A stretch of 64,000 bases of DNA from Diphasiastrum complanatum (taxonomy: Eukaryota; Streptophyta; Lycopodiopsida; Lycopodiales; Lycopodiaceae). Positions 32,632 through 45,537 of this stretch are shown piece by piece. Positions within the stretch are counted from its first letter, which is position 1. The number at the start of each line of letters is the position of its first letter. Made by a program: the position numbers and the translations under genes. The DNA is taken from NCBI GenBank assembly GCA_029204225.1, contig CM055102.1, positions 14,508,538 through 14,572,537 of the forward strand. The letters run 5' to 3'. A model generated the notes under the pieces. That model saw nothing but the letters and a program-made list of their open reading frames with translations. It did no database searches and had not been told where the DNA came from.

Positions 32632-33060
32632 CTCCCCTTTAAGCTTACTACAACAAATCTGGATTGTAATTGAGATTTATCATATCTACTAAGGTAGAAT
32701 GTTTATCTCTAGACAATGGCTTTGTCAAAATATCAGCCAACATATTGTCTGTGTGATAGTAACTTAGTACAACATCTTTATTCTGAACTTTCTCTCTAAG
32801 AAAATGGAACTGAACTTCTATGTGTTTAGTTCTAGCATGAGTAAATGGATTCAGAGATAGAGCTATGCAGCTCTGATTGTCGCACTGGAGTATTGTTGGA
32901 CCGATCTGTGGGAATTACATATCCTGTAGCAACCTTTTGAGCCAGATTATCTCCTTCACTGCTGATGTAGCTGCAACGTATTCGGATTCTGTGGAGGACA
33001 ATGAAATGCATTTCTGTTTTCTGTTGTTCCATGAAATGGGTCCTCCTACAAGAAAACAAA
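32632..33060 (-). pseudogene. Copia RNase H of the younger element
   Basis: I read ESEYVAATSAVKEIIWLK, LQCDNQSCIALSLNPFTHAR, TKHIEVQFHFLREKVQ and ADILTKPLSRDKH, all normal copia RNase H landmarks. It ends at the purine tract before the 3' LTR. Confidence 0.85.
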
Positions 33061-33279
33061 TATAACCTGATGTGGATTTTCTAGTATCCACACCTCATGC
33101 CCAATCTGAATCTGAATAAGTGATTAGCGAAAGTGCAACTTCTGTATTACCATTATAGCTCAGAGCATAGTGCTTCGTAGCTTGAATGTACTTTAATACT
33201 CTTTGTAGAGCCTTCCAATGTTGTAAGCTTGGATTGGACATATATTGAGACAGTGTGCTTACTGCATGTGCTAGATTTA

Positions 33280-34095
33280 GATCAGTTCATGTGCAGATCA
33301 TAGAATACATTATAGATCCTATGACATATTGATAAGGATACTTGCACATTGTTTGCTGATCTGCTTGAGTTTTGAGGCACGTGTCTTTGGACAGCTTCGA
33401 TCTTGGATCCATGGGTGTGCCTATCGGTTTACAGTCCTCCATGTCATATCTGCGAAGTACATTGGTTAGATAGGTCCTTTGGCTTATAGTAATCCTTCTA
33501 CTCACGCGGTCTCTGTTGATCTCCATACCGAGTAGGTAATGAACTAGGCCTAAATCAGTCATCTCAAATTCTGATGAAAGCAAAGATTTAGCTTCATGTA
33601 GCAGCTGATTTGAATTGGTGATGATGAAAGAATCATCAACATATAATGCTATTATAACATAGCTTGATCCTTTACGTTTGAAATATACATTTGAGTCTGT
33701 GGAGCAAGAAGTGAAATTATGCTGCAACAAGAAGTGGTTAATTCTTTCATACCAGGCCCGGGGAGCTTGTTTGAGGCCATATAGTGCCTTGTGCAATTTA
33801 CATACCAAATGCTCTTGGCCTTGAAGGATGTAACCTTCTGGTTGATAAATGAATATGTCTTCTTGTATATCTTTGTGAAGGAATGTTGTCTGGACATCCT
33901 CTGGTGAATGTCCAGATCTTCTGCAGCTGCTATAGCCAACAAGGTGCGAATAGATTGATGTTTTACCACTGGATTGTAGGTGTCAGTGTAATCTATTCCA
34001 TATATTTGCTCAAATCCTTAGCAAGCTTTCCATTTGAATAATGATCCATTTGGCTTAAGATTTAGCTTGAAGATCCATTTAGAATCGATAGGTTT
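33280..34095 (-). pseudogene. Copia reverse transcriptase of the younger element
   Basis: From high to low coordinates: PIDSKWIFKLNLKPNGSLFK, GIDYTDTYNPVVKHQSIRTL, then after a frame change CKLHKALYGLKQAPRAWYER, the catalytic ALYVDDSFIITNSN (about 33640), EMTDLGLVHYLLGMEINRD and IGTPMDPRSKLSKD. The YVDD motif is intact, but frame changes near 33810-33900 and a stop near 33290 break the gene. Confidence 0.9.
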
Positions 34096-35340
34096 TATAC
34101 CAAGTCACTGTGAATCAGTGACAGAATGGACTTCGCTCTCCTGGCTTGTCCTCTTGGAAATTTTGTTCTAGGTTGTTTCCCTAGTAAACAATTTTCACAA
34201 ACAGTCTGATTAGTTGTAGAAACAACATTGATATTTATATCCTTGACCAATTTGTTATGATGCATGTACAAGATTGAATGCATGTTCAAATGACCTAGTC
34301 TTTGGTGTCATACATGAACATCAGAGCTACTCACAAAAAGTGCATAATCGTGACTTGAGATGTACGAATTTCCTTCTCTGTGTGCAGAGAGGATCTCAGT
34401 AGAATTCCCATCAAAAATAGTACATCGACTAGCAGTAAACAAAGCTCTATAGTCTTGATCAATGATCTTGCTAATAGACAATAAGTTCTTTGTTAAATTG
34501 GGTAAATAAAGTACACTTTCTAACTGCCTAGTGATGTCGGTAGGGAACTGAAGTTGGACAGTGCCTTGGCCTTCAACTTTGTGAGAGCTTGAGTTGCCAA
34601 AGAAAATGTACTTTGAGTCTGTTGCTGTGAGAGTAGAGAAAAGGTTCTAACATGGCGTCATGTGCTGTGAAGCACCTGAATCAAGATACCATTGGCAGAC
34701 ATCTCTACTTGAATGTTCTTGTACCATCAGTGCCTTATCATCCTCTTGGAAATTTTTGATAGAGTCAGAAGCTCCTTCTTGGTGCTGCTGCATCTTCTTC
34801 CTTGCTTCGTTGTGTTTGAGGATGCGACAATCCTTTATGTCATGATTGGATCTTTTGCGATACCTGCAAAAGAGTTTGGTCTTTGGTGGTGGTTGTTGAC
34901 GACTGTGCTGCTACTGTGATTGCTACGTTCTGGCTGCTCTGCCTTCGCCTTCTTGTCCTTGAAGTTCTTCTTCTTGGATTGCTGCTTATTAGAGTACAAT
35001 GTCATTGACTTGGTACTCGTTGTGGATAAGCTCTTTCTCTTGACTTCTTCTTGCAATAGACTTGCCGTCAGCTTCTGGAGAGATAGCGTAAGAGTATTGC
35101 TCAAAAGTAATACTAAGTTGTCATAGGAGGAAGGAAGACTGGCGAGAAATACATTGTTGAGTCTTCTTCTGAAATAGGAGAACCTATGACAACAAGTTGA
35201 TTTAGCAACTGTTTGAATTCGTTCAGGTGATCATTGACTGAGGTACCTTCGCTCATCTTGAGTGTGAGGACCTTCTTCCTCAAAAAGAGACGAGTCAATA
35301 CATCTGAAGTCTCGTAGGTACTTGTAAGAATATCCCACAC
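34096..35340 (-). pseudogene. Copia gag, protease and pre-integrase of the younger element
   Basis: Gag has MWDILTSTYETSDVLTRLFL, DHLNEFKQLLNQL and a Lys-rich QQSKKKNFKDKKAK block. A partial zinc-binding tail (RSNHDIKDCRILKHNEARKK) follows, and then a protease with intact WYLDSGASQHM (about 34680). The pre-integrase segment reads RLGHLNMHSIL...CENCLLGKQPRTKF and ends at LIHSDLV, the start of the integrase core. Right there (34095) sequence jumps to RT. Confidence 0.88.
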
Positions 35341-35710
35341 TTCTTTGGAGGTGGTGTTGTTTGATACATGAGAAATCTGAGTGTCCTTTAGATTTAAGGA
35401 TACAATGGCAAGTGCTTTGTCATCCTTTGCTTCCCATGCTGGAAGCAGTGCTAGTTCTACTAGTTTGACAATAGAACCATTAACATATTTCCCATAGCTC
35501 CTTCTCGATTAAGATCATCCTCATTTTAAACTTTCACATTTGGAAATCATCTTCATTGAACTTGGTGATTAAATGGATCTCTGAGGTTGAACCTTCCATT
35601 GTAATCGAATATCAGAGATTGAACACAAACAAAATATGAACTAGCTCTAAAAACAAGAACGTATAAGTTCTTTTGTATGTCCTAGACTCTAGTAATCCAA
35701 AAAGACTCGA

Positions 35711-35722
35711 GCTCTGATACCA
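35711..35722 (-). promoter_or_regulatory. Primer-binding site of the younger copia element
   Basis: TGGTATCAGAGC on the minus strand, two bases after the LTR end. It is the standard plant initiator-tRNA-Met primer site. Confidence 0.85.
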
Positions 35723-35724
35723 AC

Positions 35725-36877
<1,153 letters not shown>

Positions 36878-36931
36878 GTTCAAAGGTGTCCTTGTGATTA
36901 AGGTGTTGATACTCATCCAATTGACAATCCA

Positions 36932-37726
36932 ACCTATTCTTTCGTGTTTGATTTGTTTATATAGATAGAGAGAAGAAGGTTTAATCTAATCTGAGATTAC
37001 AAGAACGGCTGAATAAGCACGTCCTAACGGTGTCCAAATTTGTTTTTGTCATCATCCATGGAGGTGGTACTCCTTCTTGTATTTTCTTTGATCTCCTTTG
37101 TATTAAGGGACGTGAAGATCCGCCACCTTTCAATCTTCATGTTTTATTCATTGAGCTTCTTTGGGTACACAGACATTTAATCTTTCTGTTCGAGTGTCCC
37201 ACAGTCCGCAAATACTTTACCTTCGTCTTCGGTACTCGAAGCTTTGGCCTTCATGTTTGGGCAGTTTCCTTGCTACAGACTTGAGCTCGAAAGCAAACAC
37301 ATGGTGGTTCTGTATCATGTTCTGTTGTTTTTCCCTTAGCTTCGATCCCCAGGGTGTAAAATGCCATAACAACCAAGGATCTTATCAAGGGAGAATTGGA
37401 TCTGTTGTAGAATGCTCAAGTTTCTAGTAGAAGGATTGTACAAGGTAGTAGAGATCCGACCTAATGGCGCAATCATTCTTGCCAACCTGCAAGGCAATTT
37501 GTTCGACACACCCATTAATGGCAGCAGGTTGCATCGCTACTTCAGCTTAGGGATGAGCCTTATGCGCCATCCTCATCATCCTCATATTCACGTGAAGAAT
37601 CATCCACGCCACATTAGATAGGTTGGGTAGGAATGGATTGATTTGCTTTGTCTAGAAACGCTTGATAGCTCCAGATTAAAAATTACTATAGCAAAGCTTT
37701 GTGGCTCAAAACGTTTTGTTTCTTCA
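36932..37726 (-). repeat. 5' LTR of the older copia element, with an insert
   Basis: 36932-37282 matches 29903-30250 and 37691-37726 matches 30267-30308. Between them, 37283-37690 is foreign. The U5 end is missing: the homology stops at 36932 and gag sequence follows. Confidence 0.8.
37283..37690 (+). repeat. Gypsy pol 3' fragment inside the older copia LTR
   Basis: This 408-base insert contains a plus-strand frame reading GLYKVVEIRPNGAIILANLQ and FDTPINGSRLHRYF, the conserved C-terminal end of gypsy pol (compare GPYVVKEI...NGSRLRRYYK at 28690). It has no LTR ends. Confidence 0.6.
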
Positions 37727-37982
37727 TTGGCCACCAAAATCCTGCCAAAAGAATTGTCCTAGCAGTAGCATCGGAGGAGAAATGTCCACCCCCAATACCT
37801 TCGTGAGTCAAGACAATAATCTTGGCAAAGATTTTATGATAATTTTTATTTTTTGCAGTTTCATCAACTGAGGATATATTTCCCCAGTGGCTAGATATCT
37901 AGTGATATCATCTGCCCATAACGAAGTCACATCTATATAAAATAGACACGCACTAGTAACTCATCATTTATTGGCTCATCAG
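37727..37982 (-). pseudogene. Gypsy RNase H-integrase spacer and start of integrase
   Basis: On the minus strand, broken frames read LFYIDVTSLWADDITRYLAT, GGGHFSSDATARTILLAGF and WWP. These match 49155-49445 of the plus-strand gypsy piece. This is the upstream part of the integrase whose remainder is at 28685-29640. It is cut at 37983 by an LTR. Confidence 0.7.
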
Positions 37983-38710
37983 TGTTGGAGGGTTTGCGGA
38001 TTCCAAGGCAACCCATACCCTAGTTAATAAGTGAGAGGGATTTGACACCCTGCATGTGTAAGTCCAACTCGATGATCACATAGTTATTTGATTAATTAGA
38101 AGTTAATAAAGGACTTTAGGCCTTTTTGCGGGACTTTTAATGTCACGGGGCCTAAATGTCAAGTTAGTGAATAAAGTTGGGTTTCCCTCCAATTTTGATG
38201 GTTCCCACACTTTTTTAAATTTGAATAAAAAGAGAGGCAAGACTGGACCAATAGGATTCAGAGGCCAGGGTCCTCCTCTCTACTATAAAAAAGGACCAAC
38301 TCGAGTTGCTCCTGATGTTCATTTCCTCATTTCAATAAAGCAGATTGGTTCTCTTTAGAAATGGATTGATGAATGTCCTTGCTCTTTCTATATTTTCCTC
38401 CATTTCTCATGTTTTCTTTGGATTTTGCTAATTGTTGGATCTGATCATTATTGGGATTGATATTTCTTATGCTTTTTGTGAGAGAGAAAGGGAGAGAGAG
38501 AAGAGTAAGTTTCTATCATTGTTGTGGATTTAGGGTTAATGGAAGTAGGGTTAATGGATGTAGTGCTAGATCCTCCATTCATGTTGAAATCTGAACTATA
38601 CTATCGCTCTCATGGGAACGAACCTCCACGTGACAACTAACTCCGTCTCTTTGATGCGAGATTGACTAGATCCTAGATTCAGGTTAGGCAAGGAAAGAAA
38701 CCCACTACAA
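37983..38710 (+). repeat. LTR of an Athila/Tat-like gypsy element
   Basis: It starts TGTTGGAGGGTTTGCGGATT and ends CCCACTACA. The next bases, TTTTGGCGCCGTTGCTGGGG (38711-38730), are the primer site complementary to tRNA-Asp that is common in plant Athila/Tat elements. The first 230 bases are repeated at 61077-61310. Confidence 0.75.
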
Positions 38711-38730
38711 TTTTGGCGCCGTTGCTGGGG
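38711..38730 (+). promoter_or_regulatory. tRNA-Asp type primer-binding site
   Basis: TGGCGCCGTTGCTGGGG follows the LTR end after three T residues. It differs from the usual plant tRNA-Asp complement in one base. Confidence 0.75.
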
Positions 38731-40319
38731 AGCTATGCCAATTTTTCAGTTTGCAGCATGTTTGGTTGATGGTTAGCTTGCATTAGGCATCTTGTCGTGG
38801 CATGAATAGTGTTAAATCTGCATTTTTGGGTTAGTTTGGGATTGATTTTGCTTGATTTGAGTGGATTTGCTTGTTTGAAATCTAATTTGATTATTAAACA
38901 GGTAAAGCTATTCAGATCACCAATCTTAAGATCTATTTGGATCTGAGATATCAGAGAAAATAACAAAAATTGGTCAAATCTGTCAAATTTGGTCAAAAAC
39001 AGACAAAAAGCGTCACCGAGCTCAGAACTCTTTACCCTCTTTCAAGAAACCTTCGCCGAGTTGCAGACATTTTCGATTTTGTTTACAGAACCTTCAGTTT
39101 GAAGGGTGAAGATTAATTCCCAGTAGATTTCTAGAAACATCAGAAAAACCACCAAAAAACACGAAAATTATCAAAACCCTAAAAAATACAGAAAAAGAAC
39201 CTTCGCTCGATTCATTGTCCTTAGATGTAATTCAGATCTATCTCTTGCCTGGTCGACAAAGAATAATACCAAAAATAAAAAGGGTTTCAGAGGATCAGTT
39301 GTCATATTGTCATATTTTTGCCAAAAAAGTCACTTTTTTGTAAAATTACCAATATTACTCTTGATCCTTCGCAAGAACCTTTCGCCGAGTTTCCAAAATA
39401 TTCTATTTATAGAAAAATACTATTTTTGAGATCGACTAGAAAAATACTCTTGATCAGATCACAAAAAATCTTGATTTTTATCCTCGCCAGATTACAGAAA
39501 CTATATTCCTTGTGTTAGAAACCTTCGTCCGGTTTTCCATAGTTTTATATGTGTCAGATCTTCCATCTGAGAAGTCGGCGAAGGTTATTTATCAAGAAAT
39601 TGCCAGAAAAATGTTCAGAGTTTTTTTTTTTCCAAAATAGCATTGTTGAACCTTCGTCGCGCCCACCTTAGCCTAGAGAACCTTTGCCAGTCCTATCAGC
39701 ACAATTTGGAGGAGGACCAACTCCCATCAGAGCATTTTCCTTGGCGGAGCTTTAGCAGATAGTTAGCGGAAGTACTTCCGCTAAATTTGGCGGTCGGAAA
39801 AAAAAAATTGGGCAGATTATTTTCGGCGCCCAAGTTCCAAATCTTTTTTTTTTTTTTTTGAATCCTCCATTTGACTCAAGGAGAGGATTTCCAACCATCT
39901 TTTCAGCATTGATTGGAGGCTGTCCAACGCCCTACTTCATCACATTTTTCAGCCATTGTTCCAGCAGAGTTTCAGCCATATTTCAGTTTTGATTGGAGGC
40001 TGTCCATTGCCCTATTTCATCACGTTTTCACAGATTTCCAGCCATATTTTCAGCATTGATTGGAGGCTGTTCAGCGCCCACTTTCATTCTCCTTGTGGTC
40101 ACATTTTCCAGCCAGCTCTTCACACACGCTTGGAGCTCTATCGAGAGGTATCTTTGTTGGTTTTTCCTTGCTTTCCACACCTTTTCTTGACATTTGTCAT
40201 TTCCTTTCTTACTCTTAGTGTCGTTTGTGTACCTAAAGCATATTTGGGGTGACGACAAAAGTCCGCTCTCTCCGATATTAAGTTTTTTTTACACTCTCTT
40301 CACTTCCTGCATTCCTTGA
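38731..40319 (+). repeat. Retroelement leader with dispersed CCTTCGCCGAG motifs and a direct repeat
   Basis: No gene is visible. The motif AACCTTCGCCGAG and variants occur about seven times between 39045 and 39690. A perfect 22-bp palindrome with core GGAAGTACTTCC is at 39763-39784. Three copies of a 65-80 base unit starting TTTCAGCATTGATTGGAGGC are at 39901, 39981 and 40048. The left part follows the Athila-like primer site; where it passes into the chromovirus leader is unclear. Confidence 0.5.
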
Positions 40320-40321
40320 CC

Positions 40322-41577
40322 ATGGATACTTCCCCTATATCTTCTGAACCTCACATACCGTCTTCCACTTACCTTGACGAAGTACGGCATGAATTTCGAG
40401 ATCATCTTAGGGAAGCCATGAGTGATGTACGCACTGATTTACACCAGGAGTTGCGAGAGATGTTCACTGCTCTTTCTGCCCAGATTGCTACATTATCATT
40501 ACAGTCCAGTGTTTCTCCACTATCTCCACCTGTTTTCCCATAGCGTACATTTCCACCACCCGAGACTCCTTCATTTTTTGGTCCTTTGCCACGAGACTTT
40601 AAGGATAAGATTCAGCTTATTGTGTATTCTGGGTCATCCGATGGGAATGAACTCAAGAATTGGTATTCTAAGCTTGAGACCTACTTCCTTATGTTTCCTA
40701 AGACTGACATTCAGCGGATACATGTGGCTGCTTTACATTTGGAGGGCCGTGCTACTACTTGGTGGCGCATGTTTTGTCAGACGGCTTCACACCCTTGCCT
40801 TGCTAGTTGGACAGAGTTTATGACAGCACTCTGCCTAGCGATGATTGATTCAGTGGCTTATTCGACAGTGCGACATCTTTCGTAGTTTATTTCACACTGG
40901 TGACTTGGCTGTTTATACGACACGGTTTACAGAGCTTTCCTATCTATTCCCAGATATTTCTACATTGGAACTCATCTCTCGCTACGTTGCTGGTCTACGA
41001 GGCGCACTCAGATATGATGTTTCTTCTTTTTTTTTCACTCACTCTTTCTCACGCCATCTCCCTTGCTACCGCACTGCAACACAAGTACTCTCCCATCTCT
41101 TTCTCTGTTTCTCGTCCTTCGTGTCATTTCACATGTCCTATTTTTTCCTCTCCATCCTCTGCTAGTCCCACATCTGTCAGTTCACCTTTGTCCACTCTTC
41201 CTTCTGCACCACGTCCTCTTTTTTCTTCTCGTCTTGTTCTTGTTCGTCACTACTCACAACCTAAGATGTCTGAGTTCAATGAGAAACGCTTATGTTTCAA
41301 TTGTAAGAGTCCTGTTCATATCGCCCGTGATTGCCGACAGCCTGCCACTATCACTGCCGTCTATTTTCATGATGCTGACACACCTGATGATAGTCCTGAT
41401 TCTGTCATATGCCTTCATATTCTTGATGATGACCCACCTGTTGATCAGTTTGCCACACCCACTGAGCCTGTTCCTGATCCCATTGATCTAGTTGTATGCC
41501 ATGCTCAGCTTGCTTATGTTACTTGGACCAGTAAGCCGGGTCCACGCCATATCCGTCTTCGCGTTACGTATCACTGA
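40322..41577 (+). pseudogene. Chromovirus gag with zinc knuckle
   Basis: It starts MDTSPISSEPHIPSSTYLDE; after a stop at 40541 it continues FKDKIQLIVYSGSSDGNELK, ALHLEGRATTWWRMF and a frame change near 40840-40900. A zinc knuckle LCFNCKSPVHIARDCRQP (C-x2-C-x4-H-x4-C, with Val replacing Gly before His) lies at about 41290-41342. Confidence 0.85.
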
Positions 41578-42082
41578 TCGTGAGTTTATTGCCCTTGTTG
41601 ACATGGGTAGCACTCACTCGTTTCTCAGCAGTCATATTACTACATGCATTCGTGCTATGCCAGTCACTACGCCTCATCCCCTGCATGTTGAAGTTGTCAG
41701 CACACACTCTTTTCCTAGCACGCAGATGTATCAGCAGCTTTCATATCGGATTGGAGACTTCCTTGGTCAGGTAGATTTTCATATTATTCCACTTACATGG
41801 TATGATCTTATCCTCAGTGCTGATTGGTTTGCATCCCTTGGTGCGGTTACAGTAGACCTCCAGCAGCAGACATTGACATTCTCTCATGATGGTACTCAGC
41901 ATATATTTTTCGGCAGGACTATCAGCTTATTTCCGGGAAGCAGTTCATTCGAAGCCTCCCGAAGGCCCCCTGTGCGGCTATTCTTTTTGTTCAGCCAGTT
42001 CAACCTATTGCGGATGCACCACCTTTGCCACAGGTATTTTCTGAACTGTAGCATGAATTTGAGCATGTTTTTAGAGAGCTGA
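41492..42082 (+). pseudogene. Chromovirus aspartic protease
   Basis: It reads FIALVDMGSTHSFLS at about 41586-41630, where the usual active site is D-S-G-S/A-T-H-S-F; the Ser is Met here. Further on come HIIPLTWYDLILSADWFASL and the conserved WL-like end. A frame change near 42080 separates it from RT. Confidence 0.8.
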
Positions 42083-42129
42083 CTCAGTTACCACCTTTAC
42101 GAGATGTCAACCACCATATAGACCTTGTT

Positions 42130-43375
42130 TTCTCTGCATCACCTCCTTCTTGTCCTCCTTTTCATATGTCTATTGTTGAGCGCGAGGAAGTCCAGCGTCA
42201 GGTGTCTGATTTATTATGTCAAGGCCTTATTGTTCCTAGCCACAGTCCTTTTGGTGCTCATGTTTTACTTGTTGATAAGAAGGATGGTACTAAACATCTA
42301 TGTATTGATTATCGTGCTTTAAATAAACTTACTATTCGTAATCAGTATCCTATCCCTCATATGGATGACATGTTTGACCAGTTAGGCCAAGCCAAGATCT
42401 TTTCTAAACTTGACCTCCGCTCCGGTTATCACCATATTCGTATGCATCCTCCTGATGAGCACAAGACAGCTATCCGTACCCACTTTGGTATGTATGAGTT
42501 TCGTGTCCTTCCTTTTGGTGTTACCAATGGCCCGCCCACTTTTCAGAATGCCATGAATAGCATCTTTCGTCCTCTGCTTGAAAAGTGTGTCATTGTTTAT
42601 TTTGACAATATCCTCATTTATAGCACCACTCTCTCTCTTCATGTTCAGCACGTTCGTTCTGTTTTTGTTTTGTTAGTTACTCATCATCTGTATGCTAAAC
42701 ATTCTAAATGTTCTTTTGTTGTTGTACAAATCAAATTTTTGGGCTTCTTTGTTACTATTGGTACTGATCGTCTCAACCCTCGTAAGGTCCGTTCTATTCT
42801 TTCAAGGCCTGTGCCTGCTGATGTTCATGATATTCGTATGTTTCTTGGTCTTGCTATCCATCTTCGTAAACCAGTTGCTCATTTTGCCACTCTTGCATCT
42901 CCTTTGCATGCTCTGTTGAAAAAGAAAACTTCGTTTGCTTGGACTCCCGCATGTCAGTAAGCTTTTGATACTTTGAAGGCTAAGGTTACCACTGCCCCTG
43001 TTTTATGTCTTCCAGATTTTTCCCAGCATTTTGCTGTTGAGACTGATGCTAGTTCCACAGGATTAGGTGCTTTGTTATGTCAGCGTCAGTGTGTTATTGC
43101 ATATAAATTTCGTTGTCTTCGTTCGTATGAGCAACGCTATTCCACTCATGAAAAAGAGTTGCTTGCTATCATTTTTGCTTTAAAGAAGTGGCGTCATTAT
43201 CTGTATCGTGTTCCATTTGATGTTTTTACTGATTACCAGTCACTTCGTTATTTGTATACACAAAAGGATCTTAGTGATCGTCAGTACCGTTGGCTTTAGT
43301 TTTTACAGTCCTTTCATTTTGATATTCATTATAAGCCTGGTAAAAGTAATGCTGCTACTGATGCTTTGTCTCGTT
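42130..43375 (+). pseudogene. Chromovirus reverse transcriptase and RNase H
   Basis: RT has VDKKDGTKHLCIDYRALNKL, FSKLDLRSGYHHIRM, FRVLPFGVTNGPPTFQNAMN and the catalytic box VYFDNILIYS, where the second Asp is Asn (AAT at 42607-42609). RNase H follows: FAVETDASSTGLGALL, YSTHEKELLAIIFALKKWRH and YKPGKSNAATDALSRL. Stops lie at 42958 and 43298. The Asn change alone should abolish polymerisation. Confidence 0.9.
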
Positions 43376-44370
43376 TACCTGCTCTTACTTACAGTCTTGT
43401 TATGTCTCCCCACTCTTGGTATGATGATCTTCCTCAGGCTTATGCCACATGTCCAGACTTTCATGATGTTATGTTGTTTGCCTCTCGTCCTTCCTCTAAC
43501 TCTCACCAGGTTTATTCCATTGTTAATCATCGTTTGTTTCACTGTGATTCGTTATGTATTCCCAGCACTCTCGACATACGTCCACAGCTCCTTCTTGATG
43601 CCCATTCCGCTCTTGTTGGTGGCCATTTTGGTTTTCAGAAGTCCTTGTTCTGTTTGAAAGAAGATTTTTATTGGCCTTCCATGAAGTGTGAGCTTTCCCA
43701 CCTTATTCATACTTGTGATTTTTGCCTTCGTAATAAGTATTCCCGTGAAAAACCTGGCGGTCTCCTTCAAAGTTGGCCTATTCCTTCCCGCCAGTGGACT
43801 GATATATCTATGGACTTCATTTTAGGTCTTCCCCGTACTCAGCGTGGTCATGACTCTTGTTTGGTGGTAGTTGATAGGTTTTCTAAACAAGCTCATTTCA
43901 TACCAATCAGACGTACTATTACAGCAGAGCAGTGTGGTCGTATATTTATTTCTGAGATTTTTTCGCTTACATGGTCTCCCACGATCTATACTTACTGATC
44001 GGGATACCAAGTTTACATCAGGTTTTTGGACTGAGCTTTTGCGTATCTTGGATGTTAGGATACTTATGGACACTGCTTATCATTCTTCTGCGGATGGTCA
44101 GTCTGAGGTTATTAACCAGGTATTGGAGGATTATTTACGACATTATGTTTCTCCTTCTGGTCGTGATTGAGATCAGCATTTATGTTTGGCTGAGTATAGT
44201 TATAACAGTTCTGTTAGTTCCAGCACAGGTGTTTCTCCTTTCATCCTTGCTCATGGATACTCACCAGTTCTACCCAGTATACCTGCTCCTCCAGATGATG
44301 CACCTGTTATTATTTCATCTTATCTTTCGAGTGCTCGAGAGATTATTACTAGAGCTGCTACTCATTTATA
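43376..44370 (+). pseudogene. Chromovirus integrase
   Basis: The zinc-binding end TCDFCLRNKYSREKPGG, core start WTDISMDFILGLPRT, VVDRFSKQAHFIP, then after a frame change near 43970 LTDRDTKFTSGFWTELL, MDTAYHSSADGQSEVINQVL and CLAEYSYNSSVSSSTGVSPF. The three acidic catalytic positions (D, D, E) are all still present but in different frames. Stops are at 44168 and 44369. Confidence 0.88.
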
Positions 44371-44479
44371 GCATATTCAGCAGCGGTACAGGACCATTGT
44401 TGATAGTCATCGGTGGCATGTTGAGTTTGCAGAGGGGAGATATTGTTTTTCTCCGGTTATGCTTTGCTCACCGTCGTTT

Positions 44480-44924
44480 TGTACAGGGTCTTGCTTCTAC
44501 TGAAAAGCTTGCACCGCGCTATTATGGGCCTTTTCAGATTCTTGAGTGCCTCAGTCCAGTTACATATCGTCTTGAATTATCTGCTGCTACTCGGGCTTGT
44601 GATATCTTTCATGTCAATTTATTACATGCTGCTATTGAGGATGATGCTCCTCAAGATTCCTCATTTCCTGTAGATCCGAAGCTTTTTTCATTCCTGCCAG
44701 CTACTATTTTACAGGTGCGCTTATTGCATAGTCGTCGTCATCGGCAGGTTCAGTTTTTGGTCCAGTGGGATGGTCGTCCTATTGAGGAGGCTACTTGGGA
44801 GCCCATTGATGTTTTTGATCATACGCCTATACTGGCTGATCAGGCTCGATCACTTGTAGCTACCATTGCTTCTCGGGATGCTCTGGCTTCTCTTGATGTT
44901 CCTTTCTCATATGAGATATCTTGA
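44480..44924 (+). pseudogene. Chromovirus integrase C-terminus with chromodomain
   Basis: GPY/F-type segment LAPRYYGPFQILECLSPVTY, then VNLLHAAIEDD and a chromodomain core QVQFLVQWDGRPIEEATWEP. The aromatic W-D-G and E-x-x-T-W-E-P pattern is typical of chromoviruses. Confidence 0.88.
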
Positions 44925-44980
44925 TGCAGTATTTTTCTCTGGCACTGGTTCTTATCTTATTTTGCCTACATTGGGGGCAA

Positions 44981-45470
44981 TGTTCTTTATAGCCAAGGAG
45001 AGTTACGGAGTACAGGATACAGGCCTACTGGGCTACTCTGCATATATTTCGTAGGCCTCTTTACATTTACTGTTGGTTATGTACATTTCTGGTTACGCAT
45101 TTTATATTAGTCATGTACAGGCCCCAGAGCCTTTTTATATGCTTATGACCCGCACTGGGTCCTTTTTTATGACATTGAATGGCCTTGGGCCCTTATTATA
45201 TGGTTATATATGGAGTGGAGGCCCGTAGGAGGGCACACTATTTTCCCTCCACATTTTGCCTCCCTTTACTTTTGAATTCCTATTTTAGGGTTCGTTGGTA
45301 GGGTATTTATAGGGGCATTTGTACACTCATTTTTGAGATTATTGATTGGTATTGCTTGGGCTCTTCATGGGAGAACCTATTGTCTTGTCTATTGCTTGTA
45401 GGGCTTTAGTCTATTGCTGTCTTTTATGCTTCATTGATTCAACACCTGAGATTTTGATCATAACTGAGGC
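44981..45470 (+). repeat. 3' LTR of the chromovirus
   Basis: It starts TGTTCTTTATAGCC after the purine tract. A TATA box GTATTTATAGGGGC lies at about 45302. The end is not certain; the next element's gag begins by 45538. Confidence 0.6.
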
Positions 45471-45537
45471 TAAATTCTGAAAAAGAGAATAGGGAAAGTC
45501 TTGAATAGTACATTTGTTGTACTTGTTAGTAGTTAAA

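Larger units (their letters stand above)
40320..45470 (+). mobile_element. Ty3/gypsy chromovirus, near full coding length, 5' LTR missing
   Basis: Gag, zinc knuckle, protease, RT, RNase H, integrase and a C-terminal chromodomain follow in order over 4.6 kb. A purine tract (TTGGGGGCAA) precedes a 3' LTR at 44981. The matching 5' LTR was not found upstream of gag. Chromodomain-bearing gypsy elements insert by recognising chromatin marks; this is known for the group and not tested here. At least four stops and three frame changes inactivate this copy. Confidence 0.9.

Noticed and set aside
43971-44674. Leu/Ile/Val-rich frames overlapping the chromovirus integrase
   Set aside because: They are out-of-frame shadows of the integrase and chromodomain coding; hydrophobicity comes from T-rich codons.
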